NCBI GenBank assembly: GCA_026018925.1
Contig: JAKSZU010000008.1
Span: forward strand, 63,077,027 to 63,141,026
Direction: 5' to 3'
Origin: Tupaia tana
Taxonomy: Eukaryota > Chordata > Mammalia > Scandentia > Tupaiidae
DNA: 64,000 nt
Part shown: positions 21,023-32,649 of the stretch, piece by piece
Position numbering within the stretch: the first letter of the stretch is position 1
Layout: each line of letters begins with the position of its first letter
Notes under the pieces: model-generated
The model's input: the letters and a program-made list of their open reading frames with translations, nothing else
What the model was told of the DNA's origin: nothing
Database searches by the model: none
Made by a program: the position numbers and the translations under genes

Positions 21023-22475
21023 GGTTTAGTGTTCACTATACCTTCCTAGACTCACTTTTCTTTTTCCAAGTTAGATTCTATAATCTCAGCATTTTAATCC
21101 TTTTCTTAAAATGCCTTTGACTGTCTGACTTTTTATACCTTTTTTGAAGTTCATTGTTAGGAACTGTGAAGTGCTATTTTTACTCTACCTACAAGATAAC
21201 AGGTTAGCCTGCCACAATATGGTGAATACTGTTAGAAGACAAACCTCCTGGATAAGAGATAAAGGACTGTTTTATTACTCACAGTAATAGTAGTAGCCAG
21301 AATATCAAAAATTTTCCTCTGGCTCTCCAAACCCCAGTTCTCAAAGAGTGAAGTGAAGAAGATTATAAAACATGCATGACCAATAGGCTGCATTCCAGGA
21401 GAGGACCCCTAATTTAATGCGACCTAAACTAGGTAAAACAGGCATTGAGCATGCCAATTTCATAAAGACATTACCCTTATTAAACTGATGTGTATGCCAG
21501 CCCTTTACTTTAGAAAGAGACATTATTTCTGTTTTCCTGATCTATTAACTACCCAAACATCTTTGAAAGGATAATCCAGAACAATTTATATAGCCAGTAT
21601 CTCTCTAGTCACAATCTGCAGAAACAGGACAGTCCCATGGAGAATTTTCTCCTAACACTCACCCATGCCTATATCTAAGCAGTTAGGTCATCCAATGAGA
21701 CCAAGAGATTTCACTCCCTTGCACCATCACTCTCTCTCTTTTTATTGGATTGTGACCATTGACGTACAAACACTTCTATTTCTAATTTTAAGATAAAAAC
21801 CTAAATTATACTCTATCTACCACTCAACCTCTCCACTCTTTCTTCGAGCAAATCTTTTATTTTTTTATACTCACTCACTCACTCACTCACTCTACTCCTC
21901 TAGCTCTAACTTAGTCTATTGGCCTCTCTGTTTGATATTCTTCAATGACTCCTGTCAAGTAGGCATAGTCCCAAATGTACAAACATTTCTCCTACTTCAT
22001 CTGAACTTGCCTAAATATATTCAAAGCAGTCAACCTCCCGTCTTCTTTGAAATGTTCCCAATCTGATTTCTGTGAGATGAACACTCTCAGAGATTTTAAC
22101 TCTTAATCTTTACTGGACCATCCACCTCTATCCATATACTAGTTTCATGGGTTTATGACTTTAGTAGTCACACAGGATCCCCCTCTTTGTAAAGCCCTAA
22201 TGCTTTGTTATTGCCATCTTGAAATTAATAATTTTCAGAGAATGGTTCTGCATTTTGATTTTGCACTGGTCTAAACAAATTTGGTGCCAAGTCCTGAAAT
22301 AGTGTAGAGCTTTAAGGTTTAGTCTTCTCTTCTTGCTTCATGTTCACTTGCTAATTAATTTCATCTGATTCAATGATTTTGAATACCATCTTTATTCTGG
22401 CAACCCCCATAAGTTTTTCTCAGCACAGTCTGAATTCATCATGTGTGTCATGCATGTCTTGCTTGATAACTAAAT
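21023..22475. other. Spacer with (ACTC)n run
   Basis: Six ACTC-type units at 21869-21893. The rest is moderately AT-rich and non-coding. Short frames (up to 60 codons) have no recognisable domain. Confidence 0.4.
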
Positions 22476-22755
22476 TTTTTTTTTGGAGAGTTTTTTTTTG
22501 TTGTTTTTGTTTGTTTTTGTTTTTGTTTTTGCTATAGGGCACGTGCGCTCGCCATACAGAGAGACAGAAAGCAAGAAATCACCCCCCGGGGAGATGGCCA
22601 TGCCACAATCTCTTCTCCTCCATTCTCCTATCGGGGTCTTGGGCACGCACTCACACGCGCCTGGTGTGAGTTTTAAGCCACAGGGTCCAGGATGCCAACC
22701 GTGGTTGAATACATAGGAGTCCAGCAACATAGCCATTACCTTAACTGCTGGTCCC
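22476..22755 (-). mobile_element. tSINE-L with TSD
   Basis: Reverse orientation. The tail is TTTTTGTTGTTTTTGTTTG (a (GTTTTT)n-like variant), followed by GCTATAGGGCACGTGCGCTCGCC and a head ending CTGCTGGTCCC. TSD CTTGATAACTAA (22462-22473) / CTTGATAGCTAA after the head. Confidence 0.93.
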
Positions 22756-23173
22756 TTGATAGCTAATACTCATTTCAAATACTATATGTCTAAACGAAAG
22801 CTCATGATGTCATTTCCTCTGCAACATTTTCTTTGAGTTTTGCTCATATCTGTAAATGACACTACTATCCATTGAGTCGCTGAAATCTCAAATCCAGGCG
22901 TTCTTTATGCTTTCTTTCCTCATACCTATGTTTGACCCATAGCCAAGTCCTGTCAGCTTTGCCTCCAACTTGTATCTTGAGCCTCCCTATATTGTATATG
23001 AACATATCCTCTGCCCACATTATCCAATCCATGTCATGGTCATTTCTCCCCAGACCACTGGAATAGCTTTTTTTTTTTCTTGGATTATTTTGTCCACATT
23101 TATTTCCCTACATTTTTTTTTTCTTATTAGTTGAGATAATTTTTTATGTTATTTTAATTTCTTTTCCTTTCTT
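22756..23173. other. Spacer
   Basis: 22860-23070 contains AAGTCCTGTCAGCTTTGCCTCC and CCAGACCACTGGAATAGC, wording typical of a dispersed mammalian repeat I cannot name. No gene. Confidence 0.35.
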
Positions 23174-23433
23174 CTTTTTTTTGGAGAGATTTTTGCTATA
23201 GGGCATGTGCACTTTCCAGAAAGACAGAGAAAGTCAGAGAGACAGAAAGTGAGAAATCACCCCCCACGGAGGATGGCCATGCTGCAATCCCTTCTCTTCC
23301 ATTCTCCTCTCAGGATCTTGAGTATGCATGCACATGCACCCAGCGTGCATTTAAGCCACTGAGTCTGGGACTCAAACCACAGTTGGCTACATGGGAGTTC
23401 AGTGACGTAACCATTACGCCATCTTCTGGTCCC
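23174..23433 (-). mobile_element. tSINE-L, moderately diverged
   Basis: Reverse orientation from GGAGAGATTTTTGCTATAGGGC to ATCTTCTGGTCCC, all modules present. The B-box region reads GGGACTCAAACC. A clear TSD was not found in the T-rich flank. Confidence 0.9.
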
Positions 23434-23609
23434 AGTTGTTTATTTTCTTAAATCTCATATTTTAAAACAATTCAGAATTTCACTCAAAATAAAAAATAAA
23501 GAATTTTCATATATCCTTATCCCAAATTTCCCAAGTAATAACAATTTTCACTATATTTGGTTTTTAATTCTCCTTCTTATACATATATATAAAATGTATA
23601 TTTCATGCA
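23434..23609. other. AT-rich spacer
   Basis: No recognised feature; an L1 3'-UTR-like AT-rich tract is possible but too weak to call. Confidence 0.35.
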
Positions 23610-23918
23610 CAGTTATCCTTTGTATTGGGGGATTCTGCACCCTAATTCAACCAATAGCAGATAGAAAATATCTTCAGAATGATAATACATACAACAATAA
23701 GAAATAATACAACTAAGAAAGCAGTACAATAGTAAAAAAAAAATGTACATTATAAATGTTATCTAGAGATGATTTAACATATATGAGAAAATGTGGGTAG
23801 ATTATATGCAAACACTATCCCATTTTATATAAGAAATTTGAGAATCTGTGGATTTTGGTATTTTATAGAGCAGGGGAAGTTAGATCCTGGAACCAATCTC
23901 CCACAGATACCAAGGGAT

Positions 23919-23923
<5 letters not shown>
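23610..23923 (+). mobile_element. MER2/Tigger-like DNA transposon
   Basis: Follows the consensus I recall for MER2-type (pogo/Tigger) elements: GGGGGATTCTGCACC near the start, ATCTAGAGATGATTTAA, GTAGATTATATGCAAACACTA, CATTTTATATAAGAAATTTGAG, ATCTGTGGATTTTGGTAT, CCTGGAACCAATCTCCCACAGATACCAAGGGATGACTA at the end. The ends are inverted repeats. No transposase frame. Confidence 0.88.

Positions 23924-23960
<37 letters not shown>
23923..23960. repeat. (TA)n run at the Tigger end
   Basis: About 19 TA units begin exactly at the right end of the MER2-like element, where the TA target duplication is expected, followed by an imperfect ACATA/TATGTA tract to about 24010. Confidence 0.9.
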
Positions 23961-23967
<7 letters not shown>

Positions 23968-24129
23968 CATATATACATATATGTATATATACACATAAAT
24001 ATGTACATAAGATATATATATTTCCCATTGTTACTTTTTCCTAAATATCATAGGAGACTAATTTGCAGACATAATATTCATTTGTCCATAAGCAGATTCA
24101 TCGGAATGTCCCTAACACAAGAATATGCA

Positions 24130-24545
24130 CTTAGTTAATAACAATCAAGAAATTAACATTGATACACTACTATTATCTAATCTACAAACCTTAATTAAAT
24201 TTGGCCAATTGTTCCAGGAATATCTTTTATAGAATAAAGAATTTTCTGGTCCAGAAACTGGGCCAGGATCTACTTTGCCTTCAGTTGCCATGATTTTTCC
24301 ATTTTGTCTCATCCAGAGCACTTTGTTCTGCCAAAAAGTAAGGAAATACTCAAAGGATGATGGAGACATGTCAAAGGACATAGGTGCCAGCTCAAAGAGG
24401 CTACTGTTGGTCAAATCTGGGACAATCTGAGCATCAAGATAACTCATTGTAACAATAGATTATAACTAACCTATTGAATAAAGAACTCATGAACCTATAC
24501 TGATAAAAACCAATCAATCAATCAATCGATTGATTAAAAGAAAAC
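24130..24545 (-). mobile_element. L1M 3' UTR, minus strand
   Basis: The reverse complement carries TTGATGCTCAGATTGTCCCAG, TTGAGCTGGCACCTATGTCC, ATTCCTGGAACAATTGGCC and GTTTGTAGATTAGATAATAG, in the order typical of L1MC/L1ME-type 3' UTRs. A frame of 100 codons here is part of this UTR, not a gene. Confidence 0.7.
24520..24535. repeat. Perfect 16-bp palindrome in (AATC)n
   Basis: AATCAATCGATTGATT is its own reverse complement and sits at the end of a short (CAAT)n run. Confidence 0.9.
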
Positions 24546-24609
24546 TCTTTTATAAGTAGAATGGCCCCTCATTAAATATAGAAAAAAAGTAATGGAATTT
24601 GAAAATCAT

Positions 24610-25005
24610 CTGTGAATGAATACTATGTCCTTGGCACTGTCCTGGGTGATGGGGTTATAACACTGCTCAAAAGTACACACTATATCCTCATGGCAATGGT
24701 TAGAAAATGCCCAGACCCCTTAAGCTGGTTCTCATTGGGTTTCTCCTGTCTGGTCATCTGTAACTTCTTCATGACTTTTTTCTCTTAAGCCATGCTGAAC
24801 TAAGTTCAGTTTCCTTACTATGACACTTTCCCATGCCCTCCCTTTGCTACCTCTTGTTTAACAGTCAAGAACATGTGTATTGCTTCTTCTAGACACCCTC
24901 TTCATCTTTCCATAACCCCTGTCCTAGGTCTTCCAATATCCTGATTTAAACCCTTGTCACTGCCTTATAACATTATTTTCTCTTTAATTGTGTTTTTAAT
25001 AATTT
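24610..25005. mobile_element. L2-like fragments
   Basis: 24610-24690 (ACTATGTCCTTGGCACTGTCCTGGGTGATGGGGTTAT) resembles the reverse complement of L2/MIR-type ends. 24700-25005 (TCTGTAACTTCTTCATG through CACTGCCTTATAACATTATTTTCTC) resembles a plus-strand L2 3' end. Both are strongly diverged. Confidence 0.45.
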
Positions 25006-25039
25006 TTTCAAACACTTGAGACTATAAGCTTATTTTTCT

Positions 25040-25310
25040 CATTAATAGAATTTTTAGGATGATTTTAGACTTAGAGAAAAATTGAGGAAATACAGAGTTT
25101 TCACTTACTACCTCTCCCACCTTCACTCTGTTTCCTTTATTATTTATATCTTACGTTCATGTGATACATTTGTTACAATTGAGGAACCAATGATAAGAAC
25201 TTATTATGAAGTCCATCATTTACCATAAGGCTCACTTTACGCTCTACTGAACACAGTTCTATCTGTTTTGTAACAAACAGAGTGATGATTTCCAGAGACA
25301 CCACAGTATT
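25040..25310 (-). mobile_element. L1M-like 3' region, minus strand
   Basis: GTGATACATTTGTTACAATTGAGGAACCAATGATAAG, GAAGTCCATCATTTACCATAAGG and GTTCTATCTGTTTTG match the order seen in minus-strand copies of old L1M 3' UTRs. Confidence 0.6.
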
Positions 25311-27309
25311 GATATATTATAGCTCACAGAAAATATTTTATGAATAAATTAATAAATGCAAAATGGGTCCAACATCTAGAAAGAAAGCAAACTCATATTT
25401 AATAGACTTGTATCATTCTGGGCTTAACAAATTGTTTATCTTTTCATATTTTGCAAGTTATCCAACATTGTGAATTCCAATACAGTGAAAAATAAATTTT
25501 CCACTCTTTTTTGACTGTAAGGTGCGGATATATGACTTATATTCAACCAATCTGATGTACCTGTATAGAACTTTGTCTCAGAAGTAGGTTATGAAAAGAA
25601 AAGAAGTAAAGTTGTAGATACTTGTTTTGCTGGCTTAAATGGCAGAAGTAGCAGTAAGAATAAGGGTGGATGGTGGCAGCAGTCCCCTACCAAGCAAGTG
25701 CTATGATACATTGAGAGCTGATCATTAGTTTGAATACTTCTCCTTCTACCTTTCTCATGACTCTGAGATTTCCCATATTCCTTTCTATTTAAACCAGTTA
25801 AAGTGGATTCTGCTGTCTGAAACTGAGAATGAATATATAACACAAAGGAAGAATGTTATGCATAAAATGTTTGTTTAGTGGAAGCAGATACTATGCCTCA
25901 TTTACTCTTAATAGATGAATAATATGTGAAAAGATTGGAAATGAGGAGTTCGGGCGAAGGAAGGACAGAGAAGTAAGGGAAATGAAAGACGTAACGGGGG
26001 AAAAAAGAACAGTTTCATTTGGCCAGAGTAGCATGGATGAGGAAGAATTGAAGAGAATAAAAAGATGGCATGGTATCAGGCATACAGAATATCAAGCATC
26101 AGAATAGGAGCTTCATTATGAAATACATCACGATTTATTATGACAGCTATTTTTCATCTGCTTGGAATTATTGTTTTCACCTCACATAAAGGAAGATACA
26201 AAGCTCAGCCCCATCAATAATTTTTGCTATAAATCTAATCTCACCAGTCAATAATTAGCTTCTGTACCCTTTAGTAAATATTTGGTGTTTCATAGAAACA
26301 AATGGCACTCTACATCCCTTGAACTGATATTTCCATTTTCTCTACCCAGTCACTGCTAATTCCGTAGCTGAATTAGCTACTGAATTTCCCTCCATCTACC
26401 CCCCCCTGCTTTCTACTGAGAAATTAAATTCCTCATACGTCATTTTTAATGAATTAAGGGAGCAATCACTTTTAAAAAAATATGAACATTACCTTACATT
26501 CTGAGGCTACCATCCCCACAATATGTCTTTTAAAGCAATAGAATGCATGGATATCCTACAAATACAATGTTCTCTATCCTTTCAAGGTGTATTGGGCTCC
26601 TACTAAAAATCGGGCACCAGAGGGACAAAATTTGGGCAGTAACAATGACCATATAATTCTACAGATTTTATTGTTACAAAAATCACTTCAAAAGTAAGGA
26701 CTGTTTTCCCCTGAAACTAGTACCTAATTTATCCAATTCTTAAGACAATGAAATCTGTCTGATCATAAATACCGGTAAATTTACCAGTATTGTTTATAGA
26801 CTACTTCATTTCAATATAAAACTTGAAATGATAGAACATTTAGCGGTGTATTTCCTTCCACAATTTTCAAAGGGTTAAAAATGTCGCTGTCCTGCTTTGG
26901 AAAATGAAAAACATAATCAGTTTAATATATTACTTAAACTAAAAGTTGCATCTGTTTTTACTAAAGAATGTTACCTCTTATTTTTCATGGTGGCTAATAC
27001 AACTCTTGGTTTCCAACTCTCCGAAGAGTAGGCAGTGAGACTGGCATTGTATTCACCATGTGATCTAAGTCATAGAAAGGATCAGCCTTAAATATAGCTC
27101 CCAGAGATGAGATGTGGATCCTAAATCTGGTCTGGTCAGCAGATGCTAATGAAGCCACTGAAGGGTAAACCCTGCAAAGAAAAATACTAATTTCATCCCC
27201 ATTTGAAACTCTCAGGATTTTTTTTTTTAGAATATTGTTGCTTTAGAGGTTTTTTTGCTTTGTTTTGTTTTGTTTTGACACATGCAATGACTTCATGCAT
27301 TCTTTTTTT
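25311..27309. other. Two-kilobase spacer
   Basis: The longest stretch here without a recognised repeat. A possible polypyrimidine block lies near 26395 and GT-rich runs near 27240. No frame carries a recognisable domain. It is the best place in the window to look for conserved non-coding sequence by alignment. Confidence 0.4.
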
Positions 27310-27490
27310 ATATATATAATTTATTTATTTAATTTTATTTGTTATTGTTATTTTTAATTTGAACAGAGAGAGATACAAGGAGAGAGAGAGAAAGGGAAAA
27401 TGACAAAGCAAGCTGCCAGGGCTGTGACTTGAACTGCGGTCAACCGTGTGGGAGTCCAGTATCTTAATCAACATGTCACCTGCCAGCCCC
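27310..27490 (-). mobile_element. tSINE-S, minus strand
   Basis: Reverse of the short form: A/T-rich tail (TTTATTTAATTTTATTTG), GAACAGAGAGAGATACAAGGAGAGAG, GACAAAGCAAGCTGCCAGG, then head TTGAACTGCGGTCAACCGTGTGGGAGTCCAG to ACCTGCCAGCCCC. It lacks the GAGGAG middle. Confidence 0.85.
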
Positions 27491-28371
27491 ACATCCTTTT
27501 TCTTAATCAGAATGTTTATGTGCATTCTCTGTAATTCAGAATACTTTATCTTACCTCTTTACATCATTTTTTTGTATTTTTCATATTCTAGCTTCTGTTG
27601 TTTTGACTCCTAATATATCTCCCCTTAAGTTGGAGGGATCATGGAAGATCTTGACAGAGTCCTTATAAACAAGCCACTTCTAAAAAGGACAATGCTAGAA
27701 GCACCCTTCTCTTACTCTTAAGAGAAACAGGAGAGAATTATTCCTAACACACCAATTTCATTCTCAGAACTTTCACAATGTCAAGGATACTTTCAAGAAC
27801 AGAAGAACAAAGAGAAGGAAGCAGAAGAGGAAGAGAAGGAAGAAAGGGGAAAAATGAAAAGAAAAAAATGTGCATCTACTTTCAGAACCTAGGTCCAAAA
27901 TCTTTTCTAGGAAAGTCATATTTCTTGAAAATGGCCATATATACATCTACCATTGGCAATAATCAGATTTGGAAAAAAAGTGAAAAGTTATGTGTTTTCT
28001 TGATTGACAGTCCCATACTGATTTCTGATGATATTTCCCATCTTGAGAGTGCTAATTTCATGCAATTTTAAAAGAGCCTTGTTATATGTAAATCCAATTC
28101 TGACATGTGTACTGTTTTGTAATTGTCTTTTATTCATGGAAAGAACTAAAGTCTTGTGAGCAAAGTATGATTATAACTTATTGACTTTAAATGTTCATTA
28201 TCAACATCGGAGTTTATTAAAAAGCAATTGCATTTACAAAATGGGAACTGAAGGCTGTCCCATGAAAGTAAAGTAATGACTCTATGGGCAACTATTACAA
28301 GTAAATTGAAAATGATACATTTTTTTAAATTTAAATAAAACAACAGCTTTATTTTTAAAAAGGGTGTATTT
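27491..28371. other. Spacer
   Basis: Purine-rich stretch at 27790-27880 (AGAAGGAAGCAGAAGAGG). A 97-codon frame covers it and has low-complexity Lys/Arg/Glu content only. No gene. Confidence 0.4.
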
Positions 28372-28619
28372 CTGGCCAGCAGGTGGCATGGTGGTTAAAT
28401 TGCTGGATTCCCACATAGCCAACTACATGTTTGAGTCCCAAGCCCAGTGGCTTGAAAAATCACACGTGCTTGTGCACATATGCCCAAAATTCCAAGAGGA
28501 GAATGAAGGAAAAGGGATTAGGGCATGTGGCTAAACATCATTGGGGGGGGGGGGTGATTTTTCACTCTCCCTTTCTCTTTGTCTCTTTCTGGCGAGTATC
28601 TGCACCCTATGGCAAAAAC

Positions 28620-28661
<42 letters not shown>
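28372..28661 (+). mobile_element. tSINE-L with 40-base poly(A)
   Basis: Head TGGCCAGCAGGTGGCATGGTGGTTAAATTGCTGG, middle CCAAGAGGAGAATGAAGG, a G10 run replacing the usual CCCCTGGGGGG, end GCACCCTATGGCAAAAACC, poly(A) 28622-28661 uninterrupted. The body is diverged while the tail is pure, so the tail probably re-expanded. Confidence 0.92.
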
Positions 28662-28663
<2 letters not shown>

Positions 28664-29529
28664 CAGATTTTTATCAGACATTTCAAATACAGGGATAAAT
28701 AATATAGGATGTACAGGAATGTGTTGGGGGTTATCAGAACACAGATTTATAAGATAGGAAGACATGTTTAAAGTTTTTGAGTAGGGAAGTAAAAGGATCT
28801 GAACTATTTCAGGAAACAATGAAATTTTTACTTTAAAAAAGATATTTCAGGTAAGTGGGTACTTACATTAATATATATTTTTAGAAAAACCTGTAAAATA
28901 TTTATCCAGTCCTAAGGTACTAAACACCTCACATGACCACTAGTGAACAAAATAAAACATGATTTTATAGGTAAAAATTGTTTTCAACCTACTCTCTAGA
29001 AAAATTTCTAATATAATTTACCCAAAGATCATGGCTATTCTTTTGACTTACTAAAGACCATTGCTAAAATTGTGAAGATTTTATATTTACCTTCCTAATT
29101 TATCGGCTTGTTTACAGAAACTATAAATGTTAAAGAAAATTTACATAGGTATTTTAACCCAATGAAATGAGAATGAAAAGGACAAGAAAAAACTCAATAG
29201 GCATTGATCAGTCACTCAAAGCCATTTTTCCTTACCAAATATCAAATAAAAACTATTATATGCCTTCTTAACAGAAATATGATTCTGTCAGGAACTTAAT
29301 TTGGTTTTAGAGAGGATAAATCCTTTACCTAGCCTTAGAGTTAAAACATGGTTGGTTTAACTAATTCTAGTAATTAAATTATCATTCTCCTTGTCTATTG
29401 ATCACTCTGAGAGTGTACATGCCACATAATTCTAGCTATATGACATAATGAAAAGTCTATTTGAGGAAACATCTTCTAAAAAGAAAAGATTAGTAAAGAA
29501 CACAGTAATTAGTGTGACTAGACAACAAT
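28662..29529. other. AT-rich spacer
   Basis: No gene or repeat recognised. Confidence 0.45.
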
Positions 29530-30580
29530 TGGAGTGGTAGAATATATTTTTGCAAACTATGCCTCCGATAAGGGACTAATAACCAGAATTCACAGGGAAC
29601 TAAAGTGGCTTACCCAGAAAAAAAAAAAAAAAAAAAGATAAACCCAATTAAAAAGATGGGAAAAGGAGCCAAGTAAACTACTCTCCAAGGAAGACATATG
29701 AACAGCTAAAAAGCATATGAAAAAATGCTCAGCATCCCTCATCATAAGGGAGATGCAGATCAAAACTACAATAAGATATATCACCTAACTCTGGTCAGAA
29801 TGGTGAAGATTAAAAAAAAAATGTTAAGTGCTGGCAGGGATGTGGTGAAAGGGGAACTCTCCTGCACTGTTGGTGGGAATGTAAATTGATTCAGCCACTG
29901 TGGAGAACAATATGGAGGTTCCTCAAAGACCTACAAATAGAACTACCATATGATACAGCAATTTCACTTCTGGGTTTGTACCCAAAGGACAGGAGAATTC
30001 TCAGTTGGTAAAGGGCTTGCACACCTATGTTTATTGCAGAATTATTCCCAATTGCTAAAACATGGAACAAACCCAAAAGTCCATGAACAGATGAATAGAT
30101 TAAAAACTGTGGCACATATACTCCATGGAATACTATTCAGCCATTAAAAAAAAAAGACTGTGCCATTTGATAAAAAGCAAATGAATATGGAAGATTTATT
30201 AGTGAGTGAAGAGAATCAGGCTATGAGAGAGAGACATTGTGTGTCTCCATTTAACATATACTGACTGTCCACACTCTATGGTAGAGACTGAAAGATTGGA
30301 GCACAGAAAAGTATTAAAAATAGTTATGAACGCTGGATACAATGTGGAAAAAGAGGGTGGGAGAGGGGAAGAGTGCAGGGAAGATAATTAGGAAAAAAAA
30401 ATAGAGAAGACATTTGTGGGACACAGAAATGTTTTATTACCTGTTGATGATGACATGTATAGTATTTTCAACTGGACCGGTTTGAGGTGTATTTCATATT
30501 GAGTAAATTCTCTATACAAACTAAATGATGTATGGTGATTGAATGTATAAAAAAATTGTTCTAATAAAAAATTTAAAAAG
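29530..30580 (+). mobile_element. L1 LINE 3' end, plus strand
   Basis: 5'-truncated copy starting in the ORF2 C-terminal part: AAGGGACTAATAACCAGAATTCACAGGG, AAAAATGCTCAGCATCCCTCATCA, GGGATGTGGTGAAAGGGGAACTCTCCTGCACTGTTGGTGGGAATG, GTACCCAAAGGACAGGAG, ATACTCCATGGAATACTATTCAGCC. The 3' UTR (30200-30575) has GATGATGACATGTATAGTATTTTCAACTGG and ends TAATAAAAAATTT. Frames are broken. It is the best preserved ORF2 end in the window. Confidence 0.93.
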
Positions 30581-30884
30581 AAAAGTAAAAAGGAAATCTT
30601 TTGTTCCTTATCCATATTCTTTTCTACTTAGAATTACAAATAGATGCCTAGAAGTAGTCCAGTATCAACCACATAATTATGTAATAATGAGCATGAGAAT
30701 GACCAAAGAAATGAGGATCAGAGCAGAAATATTTAAAGTTCCTGACTCCTAAAGAGCATTATTTTATAGGAGAAACTTTGATAGCAAACACTTTTCTCTG
30801 TATTTTTGCATTTGGCAAAAATTTTCTCTATTTATTCAAGCCAATATAAATCAGATTTTATATTATTTGCTGTTGACAGCATTT
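30581..30884. other. Spacer
   Basis: AT-rich; no recognised feature. Confidence 0.4.
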
Positions 30885-31107
30885 TCAAGGGGGAGAGTGT
30901 AAGGAAAGAAATTAAGGAGGAAACTGGAGAGTCAAGACATTTACAGGACACAGACATGGATTATTATCTGATGGTGATAATTAATGTGTTTTGTATCCTC
31001 AACTGGATTTGTGTGAAGTGAATTCATGTTGGATAAATTCAGTTTACAAGCTAAGTGATGTAGAGTGATTAAATGTATAAAATAAATTAAAATAAAATTT
31101 AAAAAAA
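30885..31107 (+). mobile_element. L1 3' UTR only, plus strand
   Basis: GACACAGACATGGATTATTATCTGATGGTGATAATTAATG, CCTCAACTGGATTTGTG and TTTACAAGCTAAGTGATGTAGAGTGATTAAATGTATAAAATAAATT follow the 3' UTR order of the preceding L1, only 300 bp upstream. Heavily 5'-truncated. Confidence 0.75.
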
Positions 31108-31747
31108 CTTGAACTTCTAAAAGAAATAGCTCTCAAAACCCCAAGGTTTTAAGACTTCTTTACAACTCAGAGCTACATCTGTCAATGGATTACCTGAGAG
31201 ACAAAGAAAGAACCAGGTACTCATCAGCTGTAGGGGAAAATTACCCTGCCACTTCCACAACTGCAGATGCTATCATTCTCCTATGGTGATAGAAGATCAT
31301 TTGAATCTGGTTTCTCACTAACTGAGATGACAATGAAAACAAGTTAGCCCTGCTGGCTCATTCTCTCTTTTATGTGTATTTTTGCCCAAAAGGCATTTAC
31401 CTCTCCCAACAAACAGAACTTACATCATTTTGAAAATATGTGTGGTAAAAGCATACAGCTGTAGGTATGTATTTATCACAAGTTGTGTACATACGTTTTT
31501 AGATGAGCCGTTGAATACCATGTTCTGCATAGAGAAGATGTCGAAGAGGTTTTTATTGAGTGAATTAGGATTTAGAATAGCATGGTCTGTCTCTTACTGG
31601 CTAGCAAATTAATTTGGGGCATTTACTCTTATGTATCTCTAAATGCGGTATCATTCATATGCAAAGATCCTTGGTATTTTTGTGTGTACTTATGCATATT
31701 ATATATATAATATGTTTGCACATATATATACATATGCATATATAATA

Positions 31748-31796
<49 letters not shown>

Positions 31797-32388
31797 GTTA
31801 CTAAAAAAATCCTTCAGGTAAACATATCATATCAGTGTTAATGCATATCAGTCAAAGATAATCAGAAATACAAATGTTTGTAGTCAAAGTTGAGATCATT
31901 GTCTTGTTGCAACAAGGGAGGCACAAACTGTGGGGAATTCAGAGGTATTTCAGTAAGAGAGTGCTCACAGGGATTTATAATAGGGGATAGGCTTTTACTG
32001 GGTAATTTTGGTAGGAGTTTAGGTCTTGGGGATTTACTTTGGATTCTTTACTCTCCGGAGACAGATGTAACTCTATAGTTGGATATTTTAATGAGTCTTA
32101 GCTAGGACATGGTGGGAGGAACTATAATTAATAATCAGGTAGTCTCTCAATTAGCCATAAAATGAGTTTCTTCATCTTTTCTGTGGTTTCTTTAATATTC
32201 TGTTTGTCTCTACCCATTTGTGATTATGGAATTGCTATATTTTTGTCTTATTTCATCGTGATATTCTGTGAAATATTTCACGTTCAAAGGAGAACATCAC
32301 CTTAACATCAGTGTTGGACCAACTGCTAGTAAAACTAAGAGCTAGCTGAGAGGACTAGTTGAGCTCTTTTTACTCATAGAGTATGATT
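31108..32388. other. Spacer with (TA)n microsatellite
   Basis: 31690-31795 is alternating TA/TG/CA sequence with a pure TA run at about 31757-31793. No gene or transposon recognised in the rest. Confidence 0.5.
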
Positions 32389-32649
32389 TTTTTTTTAATT
32401 TTTAAAAATTTGCTATAAGGTGTGTGCACTCACAGGAGAGAGACAGAGAGAGAAAGAGAGAAAGAGGGAAAGACAGATGGCATCTCCCAGGAGGGATGAC
32501 CACACATCACAATCCCTTCTCCTCTTGTAATTTTGAGCACACATGAACATGAGCCTGGTGTTTTTTCAAGCCTCTGGGCTGAGACTCGAACTGCACAGTC
32601 AGCCATGCATGATCCAGTTGCCTAATCATCATACCACCTAGCTGACCTG
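32389..32649 (-). mobile_element. tSINE-L, strongly diverged
   Basis: Reverse orientation: AATTTGCTATAAGGTGTGTGCACTCAC, purine-rich AGAGAGAGACAGAGAGAG, ATGACCACACATCACAATCCCTTCTCCTC, and head GCCTAATCATCATACCACC. CpGs are almost gone, so it is among the oldest copies. Confidence 0.8.
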
